Shown here: in pieces, positions 9,373 through 17,120 of the stretch | Numbering within the stretch: position 1 is the stretch's first letter | How the letters are laid out: each line of letters opens with the position of its first letter | NCBI GenBank assembly: GCA_037201625.1 | Contig: JBBCGR010000004.1 | Span: 1,488,001-1,552,000, forward strand | Length of the DNA stretch: 64,000 nt | Reading direction: 5' to 3' | DNA from: JAMXLO01 sp037201625 | Lineage (GTDB): Bacteria > Pseudomonadota > Alphaproteobacteria > Acetobacterales > Acetobacteraceae | The notes under the pieces: model-generated | The model's input: only the letters and a program-made list of their open reading frames with translations | Databases searched by the model: none | What the model was told of the DNA's origin: nothing | Made by a program: the position numbers and the translations under genes

Positions 9373-10761
9373 ATGCCCGACACCATGCCAGCCCGCACCT
9401 GGACGCCCGATTCCTGGCGCGCCTGCCCGATCCGCCAGGTGCCCACCTATCCGGACGCGGCGAAGCTCGCAGCGATGGAGGGGCGCCTCGGCCGCTACCC
9501 GCCGCTGGTGTTCGCCGGCGAGGCGCGGCGGCTGAAGGCGCATCTCGCGCTGGCGGCCGAAGGCAAGGCGTTCGTGCTGCAGGGCGGCGACTGCGCCGAG
9601 AGCTTCTCGGATTTCACCGCCAACATCATCCGCGACACGTTCCGCGTGCTGCTGCAGATGGCGGTGGTGCTGACCTTCGGCGCTTCGCTGCCGGTGGTGA
9701 AGATGGGCCGCATGGCGGGCCAGTTCGCCAAGCCGCGTTCGTCGGACACCGAGACGCAGGACGGCATCACGCTGCCGTCCTATCGCGGCGACATCATCAA
9801 CGGCCCGGAGTTCACCTCCGAAGCGCGCATCCCCGATCCGGCGCGCATGGAGTTCGGCTATTTCCAGTCGGCCAGCACGCTGAACCTGCTGCGCGCCTTC
9901 GCCTCGGGCGGCTATGCCGACCTGCACGAAGTACATCGCTGGAACCTGGACTTCGCGGCGCGCTCGCCGCTGGCCGCGCGCTACCAGGACCTGGCGCAGC
10001 GCATCGACGAGACGCTGTCGTTCATGGCGGCGTGCGGCATGACCAGCACGACGACGCGCGACATGCGGGAGACCGATTTCTACATCAGCCATGAGGCGCT
10101 GCTGCTGCCGTATGAGCAGGCGCTGACCCGCGTCGATTCCACCACCGGCGACTGGTACGGCTGCTCGGCGCATTTCCTGTGGATCGGCGATCGCACGCGC
10201 CAGCTTGACGGCGCGCATGTGGAGTTCCTGCGCGGGGTCAAGAACCCGCTCGGCATGAAGGTCGGCCCGAGCCAGGAGCCGGACGACCTGCTGCGCCTGC
10301 TGGAGCGGCTGAACCCCACGAACGAGGCGGGCCGCATCACGCTGATCAGCCGCATGGGCCACGACAAGGTGGGGGGCCGGCTGCCGGCGCTGCTGCGCGC
10401 GGTGGAGCGCGAGGGTGCGAAGGTGGTGTGGCTGTGCGATCCGATGCACGGCAACACGATCTCCACGGTCAACAAGCTCAAGACCCGCAACTTCGACCAG
10501 ATCCTGTCCGAGGTGCGCGGCTTCTTCGACATCCATGCGGCCGAGGGCACCTGGGCCGGCGGCGTGCACGTGGAGATGACGGGGCAGAACGTTACCGAAT
10601 GCACCGGCGGCGCGCACCGGCTGACCGAGGCCGACCTGACCGAGCGCTATGAGACGTTCTGCGACCCGCGGCTGAACGCCGAGCAGTCGCTGGAACTGGC
10701 GTTCCTGGTGGCCGAGGAACTGAAGCAGCGCCGCACGCCGCTGCCGCTCGCGGCGCAGTAA
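9373..10761 (+). CDS. 3-deoxy-D-arabino-heptulosonate 7-phosphate synthase, class II
   Basis: Catalyses phosphoenolpyruvate plus erythrose 4-phosphate to DAHP, the first step of the shikimate pathway. 462 residues is typical of class II (plant/Mycobacterium type). Landmarks are LQGGDCAESF (about 70-79), GRMAGQFAKPRSS, RGDIINGPEF, LWIGDRTRQLDGAHVEFLRG, KVGPS and the metal site CDPMHGNT. The start is ATG 9373 after AGGAG (9361-9365). It stands 47 bases after the methyltransferase gene and 13 before the nicotinate phosphoribosyltransferase gene. Confidence 0.95.
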   Translation: MPDTMPARTWTPDSWRACPIRQVPTYPDAAKLAAMEGRLGRYPPLVFAGEARRLKAHLALAAEGKAFVLQGGDCAESFSDFTANIIRDTFRVLLQMAVVLTFGASLPVVKMGRMAGQFAKPRSSDTETQDGITLPSYRGDIINGPEFTSEARIPDPARMEFGYFQSASTLNLLRAFASGGYADLHEVHRWNLDFAARSPLAARYQDLAQRIDETLSFMAACGMTSTTTRDMRETDFYISHEALLLPYEQALTRVDSTTGDWYGCSAHFLWIGDRTRQLDGAHVEFLRGVKNPLGMKVGPSQEPDDLLRLLERLNPTNEAGRITLISRMGHDKVGGRLPALLRAVEREGAKVVWLCDPMHGNTISTVNKLKTRNFDQILSEVRGFFDIHAAEGTWAGGVHVEMTGQNVTECTGGAHRLTEADLTERYETFCDPRLNAEQSLELAFLVAEELKQRRTPLPLAAQ

Positions 10762-10774
10762 GGAGGCTTCGTTC

Positions 10775-11917
10775 GTGTCCGACATCGCGGCCGATATCGC
10801 GGCGCGGACCGACAGCTACTTCAACCGCACGCGCCGCATCGTCACCCGCTTCGGCGACAAGCGGGTGACCTATGCGGTGTTCATGCGCCGCCCGGTGATT
10901 GCGGCGCCGCGGCTGATGGCGGAGTGGCTGCAGGCGGTGGCAGCGGTGCGCCGCACGCCGATCGACGTGGAACTGATGTATCCAGAGGGCACCTGGGTCG
11001 GTGCCGGCGAACCGCTGGCCTACGTCACCGGCAGCATGGTGGAACTCTCCGACCTGGAGACCATCCTGCTGCAGAAGATCGGTCCGGCCTCGGTCGCGGC
11101 GCACAACGCCTACCAGATGTGCCTGGCGCTGCCGAACGCGGCGTTCCTGGCGATGGAGGCGCGGCACTGCGCGGGTGCCGAGATGCAGGACATGATGGGC
11201 TACGCGGCCGCGGTGGGCAGCGAGGCGGCGAAGCGGGAAGGCGCCAAGGGCTTCGTCGGCAACGCCAATGACGGCACGGCGCACTGGTTCGGCAGGACGC
11301 ACGGCCTGGGCACGATGCCGCATTCGCTGATCGGCTATGCCGGCTCCACGGTGCGGGCAGCCGAGATGTTCCGCGAGACGTTCCCCGACGAACCGATGAC
11401 CGTGCTGGCGGATTATTTCGGCCTCGAGATCACCGACGCGCTCGCGGTCTGCGCGCGCTTCCCGGACCTCGCGGCGGCAGGGCGGCTGTCGTTCCGGCTC
11501 GACACGCATGGCGGGCGGTTCATGGAGGGGCTCGATCCGGCCGAGAGCTATTCGGTGCTGGAGCGCAATGCGCCCGGCGCGATCCGCCGCTATCGCTCCG
11601 AGACCGAGTTGCGGCACCTGGTGGGCACGGGCGTGTCGGCGGCAGCGATCTGGCGGATGCGCGAGGCGCTGGATACGGCCGGTCATTCCGCCGTCAAGAT
11701 CGTTGCCTCTTCCGGATTCGGCGTCGAGAAATGCCTGGTCATGGCCGATGCGAGGGCGCCGATCGACGTCGTCGGCACCGGCAGTTTCATCCCCGATGCC
11801 TGGCACGAGACCTATGCGACGGCGGACATCGTCGAGTACGACGGCCATAAGCTGGTGAAGCTGGGCCGCGAGTTCCTGCTGCGCAAGCCGCGGCCGGCGC
11901 CGCCTTCAGGCGGCTGA
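10775..11917 (+). CDS. Nicotinate phosphoribosyltransferase family protein
   Basis: 380 residues with the type II PRTase fold of the NAD salvage pathway (nicotinate + PRPP + ATP to nicotinate mononucleotide). Visible marks are TDSYFNRTRRIV at the N-terminus, ILLQKIGPASVAAHNAY, the GFVGNANDGTAHWFGRTHGLGTMPHS segment, FRLDTHGGRF, and the phosphate-binding stretch IVASSGFGVEKC followed by APIDVVGTGSFIP. The start is GTG 10775, supported by AAGGAGG (10760-10766), which overlaps the stop of the upstream gene and implies coupling. The last 12 bases overlap the convergent CHRD gene. Confidence 0.9.
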   Translation: MSDIAADIAARTDSYFNRTRRIVTRFGDKRVTYAVFMRRPVIAAPRLMAEWLQAVAAVRRTPIDVELMYPEGTWVGAGEPLAYVTGSMVELSDLETILLQKIGPASVAAHNAYQMCLALPNAAFLAMEARHCAGAEMQDMMGYAAAVGSEAAKREGAKGFVGNANDGTAHWFGRTHGLGTMPHSLIGYAGSTVRAAEMFRETFPDEPMTVLADYFGLEITDALAVCARFPDLAAAGRLSFRLDTHGGRFMEGLDPAESYSVLERNAPGAIRRYRSETELRHLVGTGVSAAAIWRMREALDTAGHSAVKIVASSGFGVEKCLVMADARAPIDVVGTGSFIPDAWHETYATADIVEYDGHKLVKLGREFLLRKPRPAPPSGG

Positions 11918-12507
11918 GGCGCGGCGTCGTCCGGCCGCCAGTGCGATCATGCCGGATGTCAGCAGCAGCAGGGTGGCTGGCTCGGGCACCGGTGCCGGTT
12001 CAAGGAAGCCGCGGATTTCGCCGCCCGTCACCACGCTCGAGTGGATGTTGAAGTAGGCCTTGCCGGCGGCGATCCCCGCGAACAGTGCCGCTTCAGCGCC
12101 GGCCGTCGTGCCGCCGTTGGCGGTGACGTAGGCCGGATTGTAGCTGGACGCGGAGGTCATATCGAAGCTCTGCGAGTACGAGCCCGACGTGACGCCGAGT
12201 GGAAACCCCGGAAAATTCGGCGTCGTGGTCGCGACACCCGCGGTGCTGGTGCCCGCGACAGCCGTGCAGCAGTGGATATGCGAGGCCGTCGTCGTGCCGA
12301 TCAGGCCACTGAACGTCGCCATCACGGACATGGTGTGGGCTGTCGTATCGAGGACCACCTCGGCAAAGCCGGTCCCTGGCGACGCGTTGGGCGGACTTTC
12401 ATTGGGGCCGGAGAGATAGGCGACATAGTTGATCACCGTGGCATGCGCGGCCCCCAGCGGAAGCAGCGCCAGACCCGCAGCAAGATGCTGCCCAGAAGCC
12501 GATTCAT
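11906..12507 (-). pseudogene. CHRD-domain, PEP-CTERM-anchored secreted protein with frameshifted signal peptide
   Basis: The body (12436-11906) is a CHRD domain: YVAYLSGPNESPPNASPGTG, SHIHCC, and YFNIHSSVVTGGEIRGFL. It is followed by a PEP-CTERM sorting signal, VPEPATLLLL, then a hydrophobic stretch and RRR. This implies export and processing by an exosortase-type system. Its frame has no good start. An ATG at 12507 in another frame begins MNRLLGSILL, and adding one G near 12478-12480 joins it to AGLALLPLGAAHA, a perfect signal peptide, directly before the domain. So one G appears to be missing. Function of CHRD proteins is poorly known; extracellular or surface location is inferred from the signals. 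Confidence 0.75.
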
Positions 12508-12634
12508 CGGCGCCCCCGTTGTGCGGTCGGCATGAGCGTGGAACGTCCCAGTGAGGAAAAGCAACTATTGAATCGCCGCGTGCCAGAGATTTTGACCGGG
12601 AATGAATAGCTACCCGGAACGAACCGGTGTGGCG

Positions 12635-12662
12635 TTGACTTGACCAGTTCCTCCCTCATAAC
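12635..12662 (+). promoter_or_regulatory. Candidate sigma-70-type promoter for the sugar-type ABC operon
   Basis: TTGACT (12635-12640) and CATAAC (12657-12662) are separated by 16 bases, about 60 bases before the binding-protein start at 12723. It is the best match in this 215-base gap. Confidence 0.45.
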
Positions 12663-12722
12663 GTCCTGGCTTCGACGGACCACACCAAGAAGAAGGTCCG
12701 CAGGCTGACAGGGGAGAACGGG

Positions 12723-14015
12723 ATGGCCAATATCGTCCGGGCGGCGTCACGCCGCGACGTCCTCAGGATCAGCGCCCTGGCCGGCGCGGGCGCCGTGTTC
12801 GGGGCAGCAGGTGGCCGCGCCGCGCCGAAGGCCATGAGCATGATGCACGAAAGCTCGTTCATCCCGGCGTACGACGCCTATTTCAAGAACACCATCGCTC
12901 CGGCCTATGAAAAGGCGACCGGCATCAAGATCAATTACGAACTGGTCAGTGTCGGCAGCCTGCAGACGCGCGTCACGACCAGTGCCGAGACGGGCGCCGG
13001 CCCGGATATGTCCACGGTCTACTTCAACTGGCCCTTCCTGTTCGACGAGAAGCTGGTCGATGTCAGCGACATTGCCCAGGAGATCGGCAAGAAGGCGGGC
13101 GGCTGGCATGATACGGCGAAGGAGGCGGTGCTGGTCAACGGCAAGTGGAAGGGCATCCCGTTCGGCAATGTCGGCCAGTTGATGAATTATCGCATCGACT
13201 GGTTCACCGAAGCCGGCATCAAGGATTTTCCCGACACCTGGGACGGACTGCTCGAGGCCGGGGTCAAGCTGAAGAAGGCCGGCCGGCCGTTCGGCTACGA
13301 ACTCGGCCACGGCTTCGGCGACAACCACGGCTGGCTGTATCCACTCCTGTGGTCATACGGCGCGCGCGAGGTGGAACCGGACGGCAGGACCATCGTCATC
13401 GATTCCGATGAGACCGCGCGCGCGGTGGATTTCTGCCGCAGGTTCTACCAGCAGACGATGTTCGAGGACGTGCTGGGTTGGACCGACGTCAACAACAACA
13501 AGGCGTATCTGTCCGAGCAGATCTCCTGCACCAACAATGCCGAGAGCATCCTCTATATCGCCAAGAAGGATTTCCCTGATATCGGCAAGGTGACGGGCCA
13601 GGCGCTGAACCCGCAAGGACCCAAGGGGCGGTTCCATATCCTGGCGCCGTGGAGCCATTCGATCTTCACCCACACGCCGGACCAGAAGGCGGCCAAGGAC
13701 TTCCTGGTCTGGCTGATGGACCCGAAACAGGTCACCGGCTGGTACGACATCGCCGTCAGCTATTACGCGCCGTTCCTGCACATGTTCGACAATGCGTCGC
13801 TGTGGACGGCGGAGCCTCGCAACCTGCCGTATCGGGATTCGCTGGCGAGTTCGCATCTGCCTGGCTGGCCGGCGCCGATCAGCCGGCAATCCTCCGAAAG
13901 CGTGGCCAAATACGTCGTGGTGGACATGTTCGCCAAGGCGTGCGCCGGCAGGTCCACCAAGGACGTGATCGCCGATGCGAATGCGCAGTTGAAGCAGATC
14001 TACAAGTCGGCCTGA
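12723..14015 (+). CDS. ABC transporter substrate-binding protein, family 1 (sugar type), Tat-exported
   Basis: 430 residues starting at ATG 12723 behind AGGGGAGAACGGG. The Tat signal is SRRDVLRI (about residues 9-16) followed by a hydrophobic stretch and GGRAAP. The mature protein shows the family 1 pattern: YFKNTIAPAYEKATGIKINYE, GPDMSTVYFNWP, GKWKGIPFGN, and DQKAAKDFLVWLMDPKQ near the C-terminus. It should capture a sugar-like or polyol-like solute for the two permeases that follow. The ligand cannot be deduced. Confidence 0.9.
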   Translation: MANIVRAASRRDVLRISALAGAGAVFGAAGGRAAPKAMSMMHESSFIPAYDAYFKNTIAPAYEKATGIKINYELVSVGSLQTRVTTSAETGAGPDMSTVYFNWPFLFDEKLVDVSDIAQEIGKKAGGWHDTAKEAVLVNGKWKGIPFGNVGQLMNYRIDWFTEAGIKDFPDTWDGLLEAGVKLKKAGRPFGYELGHGFGDNHGWLYPLLWSYGAREVEPDGRTIVIDSDETARAVDFCRRFYQQTMFEDVLGWTDVNNNKAYLSEQISCTNNAESILYIAKKDFPDIGKVTGQALNPQGPKGRFHILAPWSHSIFTHTPDQKAAKDFLVWLMDPKQVTGWYDIAVSYYAPFLHMFDNASLWTAEPRNLPYRDSLASSHLPGWPAPISRQSSESVAKYVVVDMFAKACAGRSTKDVIADANAQLKQIYKSA

Positions 14016-14018
14016 GCA

Positions 14019-14957
14019 ATGTCGGCATACGGCCAGACGGTCGCGTCGCCGGCGATCCCGCTCCGCCGGGCGACGGCGCTGCGCCGCTGGACCGAGCGCG
14101 AGGGCGTGTTCGGCTGGCTGATGGTGACCCCGCCGGTGCTGTTCCTGGCGGCGCTGGTGGGCTACCCGCTATCCTACGGCATCTTCCTGTCGTTGCAGAA
14201 CCGGCCGGTTGCGCGCGCCGGCGAGTTCGTCGGCCTGGCCAATTTCGTGGCCGACTGGCACGACCCGACCTTCTGGCAGGTCACGCAGAACACGTTCGTC
14301 TACACGATCGCCGCCACGCTGCTGAAGATGGTGGGCGGACTGGGCCTCGCCCTGGTGATGAACCAGGACTTCCGGTTCAAGAACCTCACGCGCGCGCTGA
14401 TGCTGCTGCCGTTCATCGTGCCGACGGTGCTGAGCACGATCTCCTGGATGTGGATCCTCGATCCGGCGTTCAGCGTGATCAACTGGACGCTGATCCATAC
14501 CGGCATCGCCAATCCGGGGCCGGCCTGGCTGGGCAATCCGTACTGGGCGATGGCGTCGCTGATCGTGGTGAATGTCTGGCGCGGGCTGCCGTTCTACGGG
14601 ATCACGCTGCTCGCCGGGTTGCAGACCATCTCGCCGGAACTCTATGAGGCGGCCACGATCGACGGCGCCAGCGCCTGGACCCGCTTCCGCTACGTGACGC
14701 TGCCGCTGCTCATGCCGGTGATCTTCATCGTCACCATGTTCTCGGTGATCTTCACCTTCGCCGATTTCCAGCTTGTCTACGTGCTGACGCGCGGCGGCCC
14801 GGCCAACGCCACGCATCTGTTCGCGACCTATGCGTTCGACGTGGCGATGGGCGGCGGGCAGTTGGGCATGGGCGCCTCGATCGCGCTGGCGATGCTGCCG
14901 CCGCTGGCGCTGATCATCATCGCGATGGCGATCTACATGAAGCCGGCCAGGACGTGA
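14019..14957 (+). CDS. ABC transporter permease, MalF/UgpA type
   Basis: 312 residues with about six membrane helices; the first is LMVTPPVLFLAALVGYPLSYGIFLS. The EAA-loop ELYEAATIDGASAWTRFRYVTLPLL (about 205-230) is the contact site for the ATPase. It starts 3 bases after the binding-protein stop and its own stop overlaps the next start (GTGATG). Confidence 0.92.
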   Translation: MSAYGQTVASPAIPLRRATALRRWTEREGVFGWLMVTPPVLFLAALVGYPLSYGIFLSLQNRPVARAGEFVGLANFVADWHDPTFWQVTQNTFVYTIAATLLKMVGGLGLALVMNQDFRFKNLTRALMLLPFIVPTVLSTISWMWILDPAFSVINWTLIHTGIANPGPAWLGNPYWAMASLIVVNVWRGLPFYGITLLAGLQTISPELYEAATIDGASAWTRFRYVTLPLLMPVIFIVTMFSVIFTFADFQLVYVLTRGGPANATHLFATYAFDVAMGGGQLGMGASIALAMLPPLALIIIAMAIYMKPART

Positions 14958-15802
14958 TGGTCGAGCGCAAGGGCTGGACCGTCCGTGCGGTCAAGCTGTG
15001 GCTGCCGCTCGGCTGCTTCATGGTGTTCACGCTGTTCCCGTTCTACTGGATGGCGATCACCTCGCTGAAGCCGAACCGGGAGCTGTACAACCGCAAGATC
15101 ATGCCGCTGATCGTCTACCATCCGACGCTGCAGCATTATGTGGACCTGCTGACCGAGACCAATTTCCTGCTATGGACCTACAACACGATGCTGGTCGCGG
15201 TGGTGTCGACCGTGATCTCGCTGGTGTTCGGTGTCATGCTGGCCTATCCGCTGGCGCGCATGCGCTTCGCCGGCGCGGCGCTGGTCTCGTTCGGGGTCGC
15301 GGCGACCTACCTTGTGCCGCAGCCGCTGCTGTTCATTCCGCTCGCCGACCTCATCAACCGGCTGCATCTCGGTGACACGCTCACCTCGGTGATCCTGACC
15401 TATCCGACGCTGCTGATCCCGTTTTGCGCCTGGCTGCTGATGGGGTATTTTCGCACCGTTCCCCACGAGCTTGAGGACGCCGCCCGGATCGACGGCGCAA
15501 CACGATTGCAGACCATGTTCCGCGTTTTCCTGCCGCTCTGTACGCCGGGCTTCATCTCGGCCGGCATCTTCGCCTTCACCCTGGCGCAGAATGAGTTCCT
15601 GTACGCGCTGATCTTCCTGACCCAGACCGACGTGCGCACCGTGCCGGTGGGCGCGATCGCCGAACTGGTGAAGGGCGACGTGTTCTACTGGGGCCAGCTC
15701 ATGGCGGCGGCGCTGCTCGGCTCGGTGCCGGTGGCGATCATCTACTCGTTCTTCGTCGAGCACTACGTCGCGGGGCTGACCTCGGGTTCGGTCAAGGCGT
15801 GA
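14957..15802 (+). CDS. ABC transporter permease, MalG/UgpE type
   Basis: 281 residues. The N-terminus LPLGCFMVFTLFPFYWMAITSLKP and the EAA-loop ELEDAARIDGATRLQTMFRVFLPLC are typical of the second CUT1 permease. The ATG at 14957 shares one base with the preceding stop; a GTG one codon earlier is the alternative. No ATPase gene follows, so a stand-alone MsmX/UgpC-type ATPase encoded elsewhere must drive the importer. Confidence 0.92.
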   Translation: MVERKGWTVRAVKLWLPLGCFMVFTLFPFYWMAITSLKPNRELYNRKIMPLIVYHPTLQHYVDLLTETNFLLWTYNTMLVAVVSTVISLVFGVMLAYPLARMRFAGAALVSFGVAATYLVPQPLLFIPLADLINRLHLGDTLTSVILTYPTLLIPFCAWLLMGYFRTVPHELEDAARIDGATRLQTMFRVFLPLCTPGFISAGIFAFTLAQNEFLYALIFLTQTDVRTVPVGAIAELVKGDVFYWGQLMAAALLGSVPVAIIYSFFVEHYVAGLTSGSVKA

Positions 15803-16167
15803 GCGATCTGTTCGCGCCGGACGGCGGGTGGCGCGTGCGCATCCTCGACCTGTCGGGGGGCGCGCAGGACAACATCGTCGAGGAAGTGGGCGGCTTCGAG
15901 ACGCTGATGCAGGCGAACGCCTTCGCGCGCCGCTATGTGCGCGATTCGGTGGAGCGGTGCCGCGTGCCCGGAATGAACGCCAAGGAGGTGCTGGAGTCCT
16001 GGTTCGCGTTCGGCGAGGATGCCATGGTCGTCGATGCCGGCGAGGCGGGTTGGCGCAGCGCGACCGAGCTTGGCGATTTCGTCGACAATCCGGCGGGGTC
16101 CGAGGATCGTGACTGGCGCGCGCTCGATCCGCGGCGCATCGATGAGGACGACGACGACGATGAATGA
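15799..16167 (+). CDS. Hypothetical acidic protein, conserved-looking
   Basis: 122 residues from GTG 15799, which overlaps the permease stop as GTGA. The N-terminal half (WRVRILDLSGGAQDNIVEEVGGFETL) looks folded; the C-terminus ends in an acidic tail, DEDDDDDE. No signal peptide and no motif I recognise. Translational coupling with both neighbours (its stop lies next to the PhzF gene) supports that it is real. Confidence 0.7.
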   Translation: MSDLFAPDGGWRVRILDLSGGAQDNIVEEVGGFETLMQANAFARRYVRDSVERCRVPGMNAKEVLESWFAFGEDAMVVDAGEAGWRSATELGDFVDNPAGSEDRDWRALDPRRIDEDDDDDE

Positions 16168-16175
16168 GGTGCGTC

Positions 16176-17078
16176 ATGCCGGCCTATGAGTTCGTGACCG
16201 TGGACGTGTTCACCGACCGCCGCTTCGGCGGCAACCCGCTCGCGGTCTTCCCCGATGCGCGCGGGTTGAGCGACGAGCAGATGCAGGCGCTGGCGGCGGA
16301 GTTCAACCTGTCCGAGACGACCTTCGTGCTGCCGCCGGACGACCCGCAGCACCATGCGAAGGTGCGCATCTTCACGCCGCAGACCGAGTTGCCGTTCGCC
16401 GGTCATCCGAATGTCGGCACCGGCTATGTCCTGGCGCTGCGCGATCCCGATCCGCCCGAGCATTATGTGTTCGAGGAACTGGCCGGCCTGGTGCGCGTGC
16501 ACGTGCTGCGCGACGGCGACATCATCATCGGCACGCGCATCTCGGCGCCCCGCGCGCTGTCGATCGACATCGACATCCCCGTCGAGGTGGTGGCGGCCTG
16601 CGCGAGCCTGCTGGAGGACGACATCGCCACCACCGCGCACACGCCCCTGGTGGCGTCCGTCGGCACGCCGTTCGTCATCGCCGAGGTGGCGAGCGTGGCG
16701 GCGCTGTCGCAGGCGAGCCCGGATATCGCTGCGTTCCGTGACGCGGCGGAACAGTTCCCGGCGGCGGGACGCTTTTCGCTGCTGCTGTACGCGCAGCGGG
16801 ACGGCGACACGACGCGTCTGGCCGCGCGCATGTTCGCCCCGCTGGGCGGCATCCTGGAGGACCCGGCGACCGGCAGCGCGAATGCCGCGCTGGCGGCGCT
16901 GCTGACCTCGATGGCACCGGGCGAAAACGCTGACCTGTCCTATGAAATCCTGCAGGGCGTCGAGATGGGGCGGCCCAGCCAGATCATCGCCTCGGCGCGC
17001 AAGACGGCGGAAGGGCCGGTGCTGGCGACGGTCGAGGGAAGCTGCGTGCCGATGCTGCGGGGAACCATCGACCTGTAG
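16176..17078 (+). CDS. PhzF-family isomerase/epimerase-like protein
   Basis: 300 residues of the diaminopimelate-epimerase-like fold. Family marks: VDVFTDRRFGGNPLAVF at the N-terminus, FNLSETTFV with the conserved glutamate, FTPQTELPFAGHPNVGTGYVL, and DPATGSANAALAALL near the C-terminus. I prefer ATG 16176 with GAGG about 6 bases upstream over ATG 16164, which overlaps the previous stop. Most members outside phenazine producers act on unknown metabolites, so no pathway is claimed. Confidence 0.88.
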   Translation: MPAYEFVTVDVFTDRRFGGNPLAVFPDARGLSDEQMQALAAEFNLSETTFVLPPDDPQHHAKVRIFTPQTELPFAGHPNVGTGYVLALRDPDPPEHYVFEELAGLVRVHVLRDGDIIIGTRISAPRALSIDIDIPVEVVAACASLLEDDIATTAHTPLVASVGTPFVIAEVASVAALSQASPDIAAFRDAAEQFPAAGRFSLLLYAQRDGDTTRLAARMFAPLGGILEDPATGSANAALAALLTSMAPGENADLSYEILQGVEMGRPSQIIASARKTAEGPVLATVEGSCVPMLRGTIDL

Positions 17079-17080
17079 GA

Positions 17081-17115
17081 AGACGCGGCCGGGCCTGGCC
17101 CGGCCAGCCACGTCT
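17081..17115. terminator. Hairpin between convergent phzF-like and glmS genes
   Basis: GGCCGGGCC (17087-17095), a single T, then GGCCCGGCC (17097-17105) forms a perfect palindrome, flanked by AGACG (17081-17085) and CGTCT (17111-17115). There is no U-tract, so it is either a structural bidirectional terminator or another copy of the host palindrome seen at 4042-4110. Confidence 0.5.
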
Positions 17116-17120
17116 CGCCG

